In this document: positions 15,701 to 25,224 of the stretch, one piece after another | How positions within the stretch are numbered: position 1 is the first letter of the stretch | How the letters are laid out: every line of letters begins with the position of its first letter | Source of the DNA: Saprospiraceae bacterium | GTDB lineage: Bacteria > Bacteroidota > Bacteroidia > Chitinophagales > Saprospiraceae | Length of the DNA: 64,000 nt | Assembly (NCBI GenBank): GCA_027488935.1 | Contig: JAIYAP010000054.1 | Span: forward strand, 1-64,000 | Direction of reading: 5' to 3' | Notes under the pieces: generated by a model | The model's database searches: none | Told to the model about the DNA's origin: nothing | Seen by the model: the letters and a program-made list of their open reading frames with translations, nothing else | Made by a program: the position numbers and the translations under genes

Positions 15701-17119
15701 ATGGACAATATTCTTGACACCATTGTTGCGCATAAACGCAACGAAATCAATACTTTATACGAGCAATACGAACTGGAAACCTTGCGCGGTCAGGCGCTGC
15801 GTGCGCGTACGTACAAAACACCGCTGCTTTTTTATCGGGCGCTTACGGAGGCGCGTGCGCAAAAACAACCCTTTTTTATCACAGAATTTAAGCGAAAAAG
15901 CCCCTCGGAAGGCTGGATCAACGAGCAGGCGGATTTATCGGCCCAAATACATTATTACGTGTCGGCAGGCGCATCGGCTATTTCGGTGCTGACGGATACC
16001 GAATTTTTTGGGGGCACTTATGGCGATTTATTGCAGGCCCGCATGGTGCGCGACCGAATGGAAGAAACCGGCTACCCGGAGGTTTTGCTGCTGCAAAAAG
16101 ATTTTATCCTCGACCCCATTCAAATATACTTGGCTGCGTTGCACGGTGCGGATTTGATTTTACTAATCGCCGCCATTTTATCGCCGGAGCAACTCGATAA
16201 TCTTCGAAAAACCGCAGAAGACTTGGGATTAGGCGTCCTGGTGGAAGTACACAATGCCGAAGAACTGGAACCCATTGCCCACTTAGATTTCCCGGTTTTG
16301 GGGGTAAACAACCGCGATTTAAAAACCTTTCGTACAGCGCTGAATCGGGTAAATGCGCTGGCAAAACAAGCAAGTAATCGTTTTTTGATCGCAGAATCGG
16401 GCATACACAGCGATAAAGAATTTCAAATGGTGCGTGGGGCCGACGGTTTTTTAATCGGCACCGGACTCATGCGCACAACCGGCCCTGATCTTGCCACCCG
16501 ATTTTGTACAGCAGGTCGTTTGTTGTTCAAGGCTTGCGGCCTTCGAACACCCGTGCAGTTAACATTTGCCAAGGCGGATTATGTAGGTATCAACTTTTCG
16601 CCCCTGAGCAAGCGTTCCTTCCCCGATTTGACACCGGACATCTTGAAAAATGTCACTTTCGCGGAACCCGTGGCGGTATTTTACCGAAATTCTGTCGCTG
16701 AAATCCAAACAGTACTCAAACGGTTTCCTTTTAAAATCGTACAATTGTATGCCGAGGACGTTTCGCCTGAATTCATCCGTTCGCTCAAACAAAAGGTGTT
16801 TTTAGCCGCCTCCATCCGTAGTGCCACAGACCTTGAACGCCTGGAAGCCTTCGCCGGGGATGTTGATTTGTTTATACTGGATGGTCCGCAACCCGGCAGT
16901 GGACAAAACCTCGATTTTGGACTATTGCAACATTTCCCGTACCCTTTTTTACTGGCGGGTGGCATCCATTTCGACAATTTAGCCCTGGCAAAACAGTATA
17001 AAAACTGTATTGGAGTAGACATAGCGTCAGGTATTGAGACCAATACACAACCGGATGCCAACAAAATTAGTGCAATTTCAGCCCGTTTGATGGACCTTTC
17101 GAGGATGGAGGTAGAATAA
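15701..17119 (+). CDS. trpCF: Fused indole-3-glycerol phosphate synthase / phosphoribosylanthranilate isomerase
   Basis: A 472-residue bifunctional enzyme. Residues 1-255 are IGPS, with Glu62/Lys64 in ITEFKRKSPSEGW, LLLQKDFI, and LGVNNRDLKTF ... IAESGI. Residues ~265-472 are PRAI, with catalytic Cys in FKACGLRTP, FILDGPQPGSG and LAGGIHFDNL. It performs the two steps after TrpD. The order TrpC-TrpF resembles the enterobacterial fusion. No trpE, trpA or trpB is nearby, so the pathway is split in this genome. Confidence 0.93.
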   Translation: MDNILDTIVAHKRNEINTLYEQYELETLRGQALRARTYKTPLLFYRALTEARAQKQPFFITEFKRKSPSEGWINEQADLSAQIHYYVSAGASAISVLTDTEFFGGTYGDLLQARMVRDRMEETGYPEVLLLQKDFILDPIQIYLAALHGADLILLIAAILSPEQLDNLRKTAEDLGLGVLVEVHNAEELEPIAHLDFPVLGVNNRDLKTFRTALNRVNALAKQASNRFLIAESGIHSDKEFQMVRGADGFLIGTGLMRTTGPDLATRFCTAGRLLFKACGLRTPVQLTFAKADYVGINFSPLSKRSFPDLTPDILKNVTFAEPVAVFYRNSVAEIQTVLKRFPFKIVQLYAEDVSPEFIRSLKQKVFLAASIRSATDLERLEAFAGDVDLFILDGPQPGSGQNLDFGLLQHFPYPFLLAGGIHFDNLALAKQYKNCIGVDIASGIETNTQPDANKISAISARLMDLSRMEVE

Positions 17120-17252
17120 AGACAAAATTAACACGCTGCTTAATCCTATGATTTACAATTTTTTAGCATTCCTTAAATCACTTTTTTCGCGTAAAAACGC
17201 CACAAATTCAGGCTCCTAGTTGTGATTCATACACGAACTCCAAAAATGGCTG

Positions 17253-17260
17253 TATTTTTG
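17253..17260 (+). promoter_or_regulatory. -7 promoter element of the glucan phosphorylase gene
   Basis: TATTTTTG fits TAnnTTTG about 100 nt before the start at 17360, leaving a 5' leader of roughly 95 nt. A TTG at 17220-17222 is too far for a standard -33 box. The rest of 17120-17359 shows no gene. Confidence 0.4.
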
Positions 17261-17359
17261 CAGTTCATTCGGGTATGTAGGTTTTGATTTTTTATTTGCA
17301 ATCAACAAACGCTAAAAAAAACGCTTCCAACACATCCCTTCATTAAATACAGCAAATTT

Positions 17360-19918
17360 ATGGTCGGCAATCTTACCGAAAACGGCGCTAAACTCAAGCG
17401 CATTTTTATTGAACCAAAACTTCCGCAAGGTCTTGATCCGCTTACCGAACTTGCGCACAACCTGTGGTGGTCCTGGAATCATGATGCAATCGACCTGTTC
17501 AAAAGCATCGATCAAGCTCAATTTGAAGCGCTGAACTTCAATCCGATTGCGCTGCTCGACGAATTAAGCATTGAGAAAGCGCAAGAATTACTGAATAACA
17601 AGGATTTCACGTCCCGACTCAAGCATGTGCACAAGGCTTTTCGGGATTATATGGAGGAAAAACCCGACCTGGACGATCCTAAAATCGCTTATTTCTGTAT
17701 GGAATATGGCTTACACCAGAGTTTGCGCCTGTATTCGGGCGGCTTGGGTGTTTTGGCAGGCGACTATCTGAAGGAAATGAGCGACCGCAATGTTAACTTT
17801 ATTGCAGTCGGCCTATTATACCGCTATGGTTATTTTCAGCAAGGTATTACGCTCAATGGCGAACAAATTCACCAAGCAGACCCTGCTAAATTTACCCAAT
17901 TGCCCCTCAAACCCGTACGCGATGTACGCGGCGAGTGGATTAAAGTGGAAGTAAATATGAGTGGCCGCACTGTGTGGGCCAAAGTTTGGGAACTGCCGGT
18001 TGGCCGCATTCCGCTTTACCTGCTGGATACCGATATTGAAGACAACCGCTGGGAGGATCGCTCGATTACGCACCAATTATATGGAGGCGACAACGAGCAC
18101 CGCCTGCGCCAGGAATTGATGTTGGGCCTCGGTGGCTGCCGCGCGGTGAAAGCCATCGGACACAATCCTGATATTTACCACCTCAATGAGGGCCATGCAG
18201 CGTTCCTCGGCTTGGAACGCATTCGCAATTATATGACGGAGAAAGGATTGGGATTTGCACAAGCCGTTGAAATTGTGCGGGCTACCCAACTTTTCACCAC
18301 ACACACACCTGTACCGGCTGGACACGATACCTTCTCGGAAGGTTTGTTGCGCGAATACATCAGCGAGTTCAACCTCGCATTTGATATCAGCTGGGAGGCA
18401 CTCATGTCTATCGGACGCGTACACAACGACTCGAAAGAGTTGTTCAATGTAAGTAACCTGGCCATCCGTACTTCACAGGAAGTGAATGGCGTGAGTAAAT
18501 TACACGGGGAGGTGAGCCAAAAAATGTTCAACGACCTGTATCCAGATTATAACTACGCCGAAAGCCATATCGGTTACGTAACCAACTGTGTGCATTTTAA
18601 CACCTGGGTGGCACGCGAATGGCTTGAACTGTACGAAAACATTTTTGGAAAAGGTTTCTGGGCGGATCAAACCAATCGCAAATTTTGGTCGAAAATCCAT
18701 ACCGTTCCAGGCACTAAAATCATGGAAATCCGCCGGCAGTTGAAAAAACGCCTGTTGGATTGGGTAAAAAACAACCTCCGTGAAGACCTTACCCGCCGTG
18801 GCGAAAACCCGCGTGCTATTTTTGAAATTATCAACGCCTTGCGCGAAGACGCCCTGGTGATTGGTTTTGCTCGCCGGTTTGCGACCTACAAACGCGCTAC
18901 CCTCCTGTTTAGCAACGAAGCACGGCTTGCCGAAATCGTCAATGACCCGGAACGTCCGGTGATTTTCTTGTTTGCCGGTAAAGCCCATCCAGCCGACAAA
19001 GGCGGACAGGAATTTATCCGCATGATTTACAACACCACCAAAAACCCAAATTTTACAGGTAAAGTCATTTTCCTCGAGAATTACAGCATGGAAATGGCCA
19101 AATTGCTCGTACAAGGCGTGGATATTTGGCTGAACAACCCGACCCGCCCAAAAGAAGCGAGTGGTACTTCGGGTATGAAAGCGGTAATGAATGGCGTCAT
19201 GAACTTCTCGGTATTGGACGGCTGGTGGTGCGAAGGCTACAAACCCGGTGCTGGCTGGGCCTTACCTGAACACGATACCTACAGCGATCCGGGTTTGCAA
19301 AACGAACTGGATGCCGAAACTATTTACAATATCCTGGAAAACGATATTGTTCCTTCTTTTTACGATCAGGACAAAAATGGCGTTTCAGAACGCTGGGTAA
19401 GCCATATCAAAAACACCATTGCGGATATTGCCCCTGATTTTGTCATGAAACGGATGTTGGATGATTATCAGGATCGTTTTTATTACAAATTGTGGAAACG
19501 CAGCCAGGTATTGAAGCAGGATCAATTCCGTCCGCTGAATGACCTGGTAGAATGGAAAGCACGGGTACGCCGCAGCTGGGATGGCATCGAATTGCTACAC
19601 CTGGAAGCGCCAGATACCTACAACCGTTCTTTGCCCCTGGGCGAACAGTTTGCCGCGGCGATCACCCTCAACCTGAATGAACTTTCTGCAGCGGACATCG
19701 GTTTGGAAGTTGTGTTTTACAAACGCATTTCAGAAAAATCGCTCGAATTGATCGCATCCTATAAAATGGAAATTGCCGACCAATCGGGCGCGCAAGCAAC
19801 CTATTCCTGCAATTTCCAACCGCCAACCGCGGGTGTGTTTGAATATGGATTCCGGATGTTCCCATCCAATCCACTTCTTTCACACCGCATGGATTTCCCA
19901 TTGGTGCGCTGGTTTTAA
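17360..19918 (+). CDS. glgP: Alpha-glucan phosphorylase (GT35)
   Basis: An 852-residue PLP-dependent enzyme releasing glucose-1-phosphate from glycogen or maltodextrin. It belongs to the shorter bacterial/archaeal alpha-glucan phosphorylase class, which has an N-terminal DUF3417-like segment (HNLWWSWNHDAIDLF, about 25-45). Other signatures: CMEYGLHQSLRLYSGGLG, HTPVPAGHDTF, FAGKAHPADKGGQEF, and the PLP-lysine motif EASGTSGMKAVMNG. Cytoplasmic. Co-directional with the Nudix gene 14 nt downstream, so probably one transcript. Confidence 0.94.
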   Translation: MVGNLTENGAKLKRIFIEPKLPQGLDPLTELAHNLWWSWNHDAIDLFKSIDQAQFEALNFNPIALLDELSIEKAQELLNNKDFTSRLKHVHKAFRDYMEEKPDLDDPKIAYFCMEYGLHQSLRLYSGGLGVLAGDYLKEMSDRNVNFIAVGLLYRYGYFQQGITLNGEQIHQADPAKFTQLPLKPVRDVRGEWIKVEVNMSGRTVWAKVWELPVGRIPLYLLDTDIEDNRWEDRSITHQLYGGDNEHRLRQELMLGLGGCRAVKAIGHNPDIYHLNEGHAAFLGLERIRNYMTEKGLGFAQAVEIVRATQLFTTHTPVPAGHDTFSEGLLREYISEFNLAFDISWEALMSIGRVHNDSKELFNVSNLAIRTSQEVNGVSKLHGEVSQKMFNDLYPDYNYAESHIGYVTNCVHFNTWVAREWLELYENIFGKGFWADQTNRKFWSKIHTVPGTKIMEIRRQLKKRLLDWVKNNLREDLTRRGENPRAIFEIINALREDALVIGFARRFATYKRATLLFSNEARLAEIVNDPERPVIFLFAGKAHPADKGGQEFIRMIYNTTKNPNFTGKVIFLENYSMEMAKLLVQGVDIWLNNPTRPKEASGTSGMKAVMNGVMNFSVLDGWWCEGYKPGAGWALPEHDTYSDPGLQNELDAETIYNILENDIVPSFYDQDKNGVSERWVSHIKNTIADIAPDFVMKRMLDDYQDRFYYKLWKRSQVLKQDQFRPLNDLVEWKARVRRSWDGIELLHLEAPDTYNRSLPLGEQFAAAITLNLNELSAADIGLEVVFYKRISEKSLELIASYKMEIADQSGAQATYSCNFQPPTAGVFEYGFRMFPSNPLLSHRMDFPLVRWF

Positions 19919-19932
19919 TCATTATTCAAACA

Positions 19933-20379
19933 ATGTCTCAAATTCGACCTGTTGCTTTATGTCTGCTCGTACATGAAGACCGCATTTTGTTGCAGGAAGT
20001 GTACCATTCAGGCGTCCGCTACCTGCGTCCGCCGGGCGGTGGTATTGACTTTGGTGAACCCGCCGTCACAGCAGTTCGCCGGGAAGTTCGAGAAGAAGTT
20101 GGTAGCGAAATAACCGAGCCACATTTGGTCGCAATTTGGGAAAACCGTGAAAAATTCATCCTGCACAACGACCAACGTCATGAAATTGTGTTCTTGTTTC
20201 GCGCGCATTTAACGGTAGAAGCAATGCACGAACTAGACGTTGTTCCGATTGATGATAATGGCATACAAGGGGTGGCACATTGGTACACCATCCATGAATT
20301 GGTGACGCATCCGACGGGTGTGTTGGAGCCAGCCATGCTCAGCGATTTACTACGTCAAGGCAACTGGCAACAATCTTAG
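19933..20379 (+). CDS. Nudix hydrolase
   Basis: A 148-residue pyrophosphohydrolase with a complete Nudix box, GGIDFGE-x7-REVREEVG (GX5EX7REUXEEXGU), at about 37-58. The family hydrolyses nucleoside diphosphates linked to another group; the substrate is not predictable. Placement 14 nt after glgP suggests a sugar-nucleotide or housecleaning role, which is weak inference. The stop codon lies in the loop of a 10-bp hairpin. Confidence 0.92.
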   Translation: MSQIRPVALCLLVHEDRILLQEVYHSGVRYLRPPGGGIDFGEPAVTAVRREVREEVGSEITEPHLVAIWENREKFILHNDQRHEIVFLFRAHLTVEAMHELDVVPIDDNGIQGVAHWYTIHELVTHPTGVLEPAMLSDLLRQGNWQQS

Positions 20380-20391
20380 GGTTGTTGCCAG
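20364..20391 (+). terminator. Hairpin over the Nudix stop codon
   Basis: CTGGCAACAA (20364-20373) and TTGTTGCCAG (20382-20391) form a perfect 10-bp stem whose loop holds the stop codon. There is no T-run, so it may stabilise the mRNA end or pause transcription rather than terminate intrinsically. Confidence 0.45.
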
Positions 20392-20496
20392 CTTGCTTAA
20401 ACGCCGCCTGAAGGCAGCATTCAAAGTCATTTTGAACGCTGATTGTCAATAATTTAGGCCAAAAGCCATGCGCCAAACGATACAGCGCGCAATGTG

Positions 20497-22269
20497 CTAA
20501 CGTTTCAAGGTTTTATCTAACAATTGAACACAAGATTCGGCTTGTTGCCAAAGCGCGGCCATGGCAGTTGCGTCTGGTTGTCCCGAAAACAACGCTTGTT
20601 CACAAGCTTGCCAAACCTGAAGTACCTGTTGGACTTGGGCAAGTGGTATTTGGCGATCCATTAAGCTCGTTTGTACCGTTTTACGGGTCAATTGGGCGGT
20701 AGTCAGGTTCAATTTAGCACTTAAATAACCCGTCAACCCTTTAAATAAAGCATCATAAAAAGCCCTTGGATCGCCCTGCAACAAATGACTGGCTTCGGAA
20801 AGGTGTATTTTTGCCCCTTTCAATTGCGCCTGGCGGTCTACCATGGGCGCTTCTTCCACCACAGGCTTTGTTGTTATAACCTGTGTTTTACGCCGACGCC
20901 ACAGGATAAAAAAGAAAGTTCCAAGCAGCACAAGTACACCAAAACCTAAAAACCAAGGCCAGTACCCTGTTTTTTTCCAAAAACCAGGTTGTGCATCCAG
21001 GACCGGTGCCTGGCGCTCCAGGGAGTCGGATACCATTTGCTGGGCGGCGTAGTTTTTCCCCGGCAACACCACAATGTTTATAGGATTTTCGGCGGTATTG
21101 GTTTGGAACTGCTTGGTTTCCGGGTTAAAATACGCCAGTACAGGCGAAAATTGATATACCCCGGGCGTTTTGGGCATAATGACATATTCGAGATCTTTCC
21201 GATGTACGAACAAGGCACCGTTTTCGTACAAATCCTCGGTGATTATTTTAGGTTCAAAAGCCTCCAAACCGGGGGGCATCTCCAGTTTGGGTGCCGCAAA
21301 ACGCTGTGCATCGCCGTCCCCACGCACACTGGCGCGCAGGGTGAGTACTTCGTCGGTAGTCAGCGTATCCTTATCCACTTGTATTTCCCAGGCGTAATCA
21401 CCCACGCCACCGCAAAAGTTTGCCGGAATCGGCTCGGGTAACGCCACAACCTCTACTTCAAGGGTTTGGGTTTGCAACAGCACTGGTCGGGGGCCCATAA
21501 ACACCCCCAAAGCGCCCATTTGCTCCACCCCGGCTCGAATACGCGCAGGCCCAATCGACAAAGTGCCTTTTTTCTGTGGAAACAAGGCCGTTTCATACAG
21601 CGTTTTTACCGCATACTTTTTGCCACGCAAGGTTAGGTACTGGATTTCTGTATTGAAATGACGCTTTTCTTTTGTAAAAAAGCCTTCAAAATCGGGCAAA
21701 CCAATCAAATCAGCCCCTTCGATAGAGATCAGGGTGTATAATTTGATCTGGTAAGTCAATTGCTGGCCAGGATAAGCCGTCGTTTGATCGATATGGGCCG
21801 AGATGAACAAATCTTCCTTTGCACCCGGCGGAATGTTTACGTTTTGCTTTCCTCCATTAGCTCTGGGAGGGGATACGCGGATCGTGATCGGCTTCGTTTG
21901 CAATACCTTGCCGCCTACCTGTACACTGGCTGCTCCGAGGGTGAAGGAGCCCGTTTGGGTGGCCTCTAGCACGTAAGTCCAAAGCAATTGAGTAGATACT
22001 TTCCCATTGATAAAGGTCGTACCAGACAAGGCATTGGGCCCCGAAACCACGCGAAAAGGCGCAAAACCAGGGGGACGGAAACGGCTTCCATCGGCATCTT
22101 TGAGTTCAAAACTAAGTTCAAACTGTGCACCCTGCACCAATTCCGGGGTACTTAATTTTGCCTCAAAACGAATCGGTGCCTGTGCAAGCGCGGGTGTGCT
22201 CCACACACCAACAGCCCATGCGAGGGCAAGGGCAGAAAATTGAAGCGTCGAACGTAAGGAGTGTTTCAT
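20497..22269 (-). CDS. BatD-family protein
   Basis: A 590-residue envelope protein: signal peptide (1-29, ending PALAQ), several beta-sandwich BatD domains (about 30-430), one transmembrane helix (about WFLGFGVLVLLGTFFFILW) followed by RRR, and a C-terminal cytoplasmic helical part. BatD belongs to the aerotolerance (Bat) group acting with BatA/B/C/E and MoxR; those genes are not nearby. It shares its N-terminal domain with the short protein encoded just upstream, 42 nt away. Confidence 0.88.
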   Translation of the reverse strand: MKHSLRSTLQFSALALAWAVGVWSTPALAQAPIRFEAKLSTPELVQGAQFELSFELKDADGSRFRPPGFAPFRVVSGPNALSGTTFINGKVSTQLLWTYVLEATQTGSFTLGAASVQVGGKVLQTKPITIRVSPPRANGGKQNVNIPPGAKEDLFISAHIDQTTAYPGQQLTYQIKLYTLISIEGADLIGLPDFEGFFTKEKRHFNTEIQYLTLRGKKYAVKTLYETALFPQKKGTLSIGPARIRAGVEQMGALGVFMGPRPVLLQTQTLEVEVVALPEPIPANFCGGVGDYAWEIQVDKDTLTTDEVLTLRASVRGDGDAQRFAAPKLEMPPGLEAFEPKIITEDLYENGALFVHRKDLEYVIMPKTPGVYQFSPVLAYFNPETKQFQTNTAENPINIVVLPGKNYAAQQMVSDSLERQAPVLDAQPGFWKKTGYWPWFLGFGVLVLLGTFFFILWRRRKTQVITTKPVVEEAPMVDRQAQLKGAKIHLSEASHLLQGDPRAFYDALFKGLTGYLSAKLNLTTAQLTRKTVQTSLMDRQIPLAQVQQVLQVWQACEQALFSGQPDATAMAALWQQAESCVQLLDKTLKR

Positions 22270-22311
22270 GGCATGCGCATCAGATGCAGGGCAAAAATCA
22301 GAAACAAAACA

Positions 22312-22800
22312 TCAAATCCGTGTAGTTTTCAGCGTTTTTTTCAATTTTTCTTGTCGCTCCGACGGATCCTGTGTTTTGGGGGCCGTGTTTGGCCGTTCGG
22401 GCTCCAGCCTAGGATTGGGATTTTCGCCTACTTGAATCGTAATAGGCTCCGTGTGGTATTCCGTTTTACCCAGTTTCATGGTCGCCGGCGGAATGGTGTG
22501 CGTACCACTTTCCAGTGCAACCAGGGTGTATTGATACCGTACAACGGCGTTGGTTACCCCATTTTGAATGGTCATACTGGAAGATTGGCTGGTTCCTACC
22601 ACCGAAAACCCGGCGGCTTGCCAATCAGGCGCTATAAATTGCCCGCCCTGACCATTTTCATAGTGAATAGTAAGTTCAAACGGCGCACCTGCCAGGGTTT
22701 CCGGCACCGATGCTTTTGCATAAAAATTTGGGCTGTTTTGTGCTTTCATGGCACAAACACACAACATGAACATACAAAAAATGAACGAACGCATAAGCAT
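22312..22800 (-). CDS. Short secreted protein with a single BatD N-terminal domain
   Basis: A 162-residue protein: signal peptide (MRSFIFCMFMLCVCAMKAQ), then one domain matching the first BatD domain of the next gene (FxAKxSxPExLxGAxFELxxxxxxxxGxxFxxPxxxxFxVVxG; later RYQYTL, TxPITIxVG). The C-terminal ~30 residues are charged (RQEKLKKTLKTTR). It looks like a partial duplication of the neighbouring batD retained as a stand-alone secreted module. Position between GldB and BatD, all on one strand with short gaps, suggests one transcript. Confidence 0.75.
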   Translation of the reverse strand: MLMRSFIFCMFMLCVCAMKAQNSPNFYAKASVPETLAGAPFELTIHYENGQGGQFIAPDWQAAGFSVVGTSQSSSMTIQNGVTNAVVRYQYTLVALESGTHTIPPATMKLGKTEYHTEPITIQVGENPNPRLEPERPNTAPKTQDPSERQEKLKKTLKTTRI

Positions 22801-22833
22801 GAATGGTTACAATGTTATGGTGAACAACGATGT

Positions 22834-23847
22834 TTAGGTGCGTTTGGGTTTGTATTTCGACTGTTCTAAAAACTTCTGAGCGTCTTTAAAGTTCAAAATA
22901 TCTTGGATACTGGCATTGGAATTGCGTTTTTTATACGCTTTGATGATTTGCCAGCCTACCCAGTTGCCAATTTCACCGGGAGCCTCCTGAAAAACAGCGG
23001 GCGCATTGGGGCTAGGCTCGATGAGTTTTCGGATTTTGGTGTAATCGGCCGAATAAAGCAGGTTTTGATCGAGTATCCGGGCCCACACTTCTTTTTCATT
23101 GGCAAAACAACCTTCCATTTGCACTTGGGTGTACCCCATTTTCATACTATCGGGTGTTTCTGGCAATAAAAGATCAATAATGTACAATAATTTGCCATTA
23201 TGAAGCATCAAATCCAGCAAACGGCGTTCGGCTGGCGGCGGCGGCAATAAATTCTGTGCCAAAGCTTTTGCCAAACGCACCGGGATATATTCGGGCTTAA
23301 ACTGCCTGCGGATAAAAGCCGGAAAAATTTCAGGATTATAACCAGGGTAATATTCACCCAGAAACATATCAAGGCCAATACCGCACAGGCTATCGCCCGC
23401 CGTAAATACATCCGTGGCGTATTCCGAAATGAAGGTAACTACTTCAGGCGTTGGTTTTGCAGGGAAATTATGCTGATAATTGCTGAATAAATATCCTAAA
23501 TCCTTTTCAAGCCAGCCTAAATCAGGAAATGCCTTTTGTACCGAATCGTTGAGCGCCCTGATTTGCGGCGCACGCAGGAAACTATTTAAGGCCTGTAAAG
23601 GCATTTCGGCGGGGTTGGTTTGGTCGTGAATCAGGTTGTTTGTAAAAAGCGGAAGCATGATTGGGTATTGCTTGGCCAAAGAATCTGCGCCAATTTGGAC
23701 ATTATTGGTATCCAATGCAAATAGTGCGCGTTCAAACCGCTTGATTGGTATAATTTTGCCCTCGCTGAAATCGCATTCGGATAAAAACAGTACGGTCATT
23801 GTTAATATTATGACAATACGGAACGTGTTTATTAAGTTTTGTTGCAT
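22834..23847 (-). CDS. gldB: Gliding motility lipoprotein GldB
   Basis: A 337-residue lipoprotein (lipobox FLSEC, Cys about 26) with the GldB signatures: RFERALFALD, MLPLFTNNL, LGEYYPGYNPEIFP, RRLLDLMLHNGKLLYIIDLLLP and GEIGNWVGWQIIKAYKKRN. GldB is required for gliding and T9SS function in Flavobacterium and is found across T9SS-bearing Bacteroidota, so it fits the sorting domain seen on the multicopper oxidase. Divergent from the PorT-like barrel gene. Confidence 0.92.
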   Translation of the reverse strand: MQQNLINTFRIVIILTMTVLFLSECDFSEGKIIPIKRFERALFALDTNNVQIGADSLAKQYPIMLPLFTNNLIHDQTNPAEMPLQALNSFLRAPQIRALNDSVQKAFPDLGWLEKDLGYLFSNYQHNFPAKPTPEVVTFISEYATDVFTAGDSLCGIGLDMFLGEYYPGYNPEIFPAFIRRQFKPEYIPVRLAKALAQNLLPPPPAERRLLDLMLHNGKLLYIIDLLLPETPDSMKMGYTQVQMEGCFANEKEVWARILDQNLLYSADYTKIRKLIEPSPNAPAVFQEAPGEIGNWVGWQIIKAYKKRNSNASIQDILNFKDAQKFLEQSKYKPKRT

Positions 23848-23910
23848 AGTCCTGAAAAAAACCGCGATTTTTACCGCTCAAATTTAATTAAGCTGAAAAA
23901 ACTGCGCATT

Positions 23911-24663
23911 ATGAAAAAAATTGTCTTTGCATGTACCTTTTTCCTTTTCCTGGTTGCGGGGAAAGTAGCGGCTCAAAAGTCTTTTCGCTTCGGATTTCAA
24001 ACCAGCCCGACGTTTAGCTGGATGCGTACCGACGACAAAAAGATAGAAGGTGTAAGTGCCAACCTGGGTTTACGCCTGGGTGCTGTGGGTGAATATTACT
24101 TTGCTGAAAACTACGCCATCACCGTTGGATTAGGCTTTGGGTTCAATCAGGGTGGAACGATCCAAAACGGGTATCTAAGTGGAAAATTTTGGCCCAATTC
24201 GGAGTTAATTACCCCTTTACAAACCTTGCCAAACCAAGCGAAACTGCATTACCGCATCAATTATGTGGAGATTCCGATCGGACTCAAGATGCGTTCGGGT
24301 TCAGACGGCGACAAATTTCGGTATTATGCCGAAATTCCAACCATCAATTTGTCGTTTTTGTCGAAAGCATCGGGTGATATCAAAGGCGATAACGATCTGC
24401 CAGGTGCCAACCAGGACGATGCCAACGACATCAACATCAAGAAAGAGGTCAAAAAAATCTCCTTGGCTTGGGGATTGGGCGGTGGTGTAGAGTACAACCT
24501 TACGGGAGGCACCTCGCTGATTGTAGGACTGGCCTACCAACAGGTATTTACGGATGTCACAGACAATCGGGGCCAAGTGTACACCACCGAAACGGACATC
24601 AAGAAAGAAGACTCAAAAGGCACCATTCGGATGCTGGCGCTGCGTTTGGGTATTGCGTTTTAG
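23911..24663 (+). CDS. PorT-family outer-membrane beta-barrel protein
   Basis: A 250-residue protein with a signal peptide ending VAAQ, then alternating amphipathic strands (KSFRFGFQTSPTFSW ... LGLRLGAVGEYYF ... YAITVGLGFGFNQGG ... YVEIPIGLKMR) and a C-terminal strand ending MLALRLGIAF, typical of an 8-stranded outer membrane barrel (OMP_b-brl_2). The frame opens at 23839 inside gldB, but the ATG at 23911 gives the signal peptide. Divergent position from gldB makes a T9SS PorT role conceivable, but general porin-family membership is all the sequence supports. Confidence 0.82.
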   Translation: MKKIVFACTFFLFLVAGKVAAQKSFRFGFQTSPTFSWMRTDDKKIEGVSANLGLRLGAVGEYYFAENYAITVGLGFGFNQGGTIQNGYLSGKFWPNSELITPLQTLPNQAKLHYRINYVEIPIGLKMRSGSDGDKFRYYAEIPTINLSFLSKASGDIKGDNDLPGANQDDANDINIKKEVKKISLAWGLGGGVEYNLTGGTSLIVGLAYQQVFTDVTDNRGQVYTTETDIKKEDSKGTIRMLALRLGIAF

Positions 24664-24679
24664 CGTTTTGGAATGATTC

Positions 24680-24721
24680 GGCAGGTTGATGCAAAGACAA
24701 TATAAAACGCATCAACCTGCC
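24680..24721. terminator. Bidirectional hairpin between convergent genes
   Basis: Perfect 13-bp arms GGCAGGTTGATGC (24680-24692) and GCATCAACCTGCC (24709-24721) with a 16-nt loop lie between the barrel gene and the convergent ArsR gene. Lack of a T-run on either side leaves the mechanism open. Confidence 0.6.
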
Positions 24722-24746
24722 TAATAAAACCCTAATAACCAAGCAG

Positions 24747-25067
24747 TTATTGATCAACGAACTCAGCAATGATCACTGCTGTTTTGCCGGCAACTTCAAC
24801 TTTGGCATAGTTGACAGAATAAAACACGAATTTTTGCTCACGCCGGGTAAAAACAAGGCCCGTTTGACGCAAAATGCGCAGGTGTTGCGATGCAATAGAT
24901 TGCTCGATGCCCATCGCTTCAAAAATATCATTTACACAAGATGAACCTTTTTCATCCATGTATTGCAGCATTCTCAGACGAAGGGGATGTGCCAAAGCAC
25001 GCATAATGTCGGAAGCAGCCTGGAGCGCTTCTACGTTTTCAGTTGGGAGTGTGAGGTGTTTGCTCAT
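24747..25067 (-). CDS. ArsR-family winged-helix regulator
   Basis: A 106-residue regulator. Core: ALAHPLRLRMLQYM, SCVNDIFEAMGIEQSIASQHLRILRQTGLV (recognition helix SIASQHLRILR), and the beta-wing RREQKFVFYSV. A single Cys occupies the place of the alpha-3 metal site (SSCVNDI instead of ELCVCDL), so a canonical arsenic site is absent; other ligands are possible. Probably a repressor. A second ArsR-type gene lies directly upstream on the same strand, separated by its own terminator. Confidence 0.9.
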   Translation of the reverse strand: MSKHLTLPTENVEALQAASDIMRALAHPLRLRMLQYMDEKGSSCVNDIFEAMGIEQSIASQHLRILRQTGLVFTRREQKFVFYSVNYAKVEVAGKTAVIIAEFVDQ

Positions 25068-25151
25068 TTAGTTTTCTCTTAGATACAATTTAGGGATTGC
25101 TCATTTGTGAAGGCAAATATGCGATTTCTATTGACAACAAACAATATACAC

Positions 25152-25198
25152 AAAAAAAATGCTGCACACAATTGCAAAAGCAATTGAAATGCAGCATT
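25152..25198 (-). terminator. Intrinsic terminator of the upstream ArsR-type gene
   Basis: On the minus strand a nested stem (outer arms 25158-25166 / 25190-25198, inner AATTGC/GCAATT) is followed by a T-run from 25159 to 25152. It lies 26 nt after the stop at 25225. Confidence 0.75.
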
Positions 25199-25224
25199 CT
25201 TGGGAAGAAATAGCAGGTAAAATT

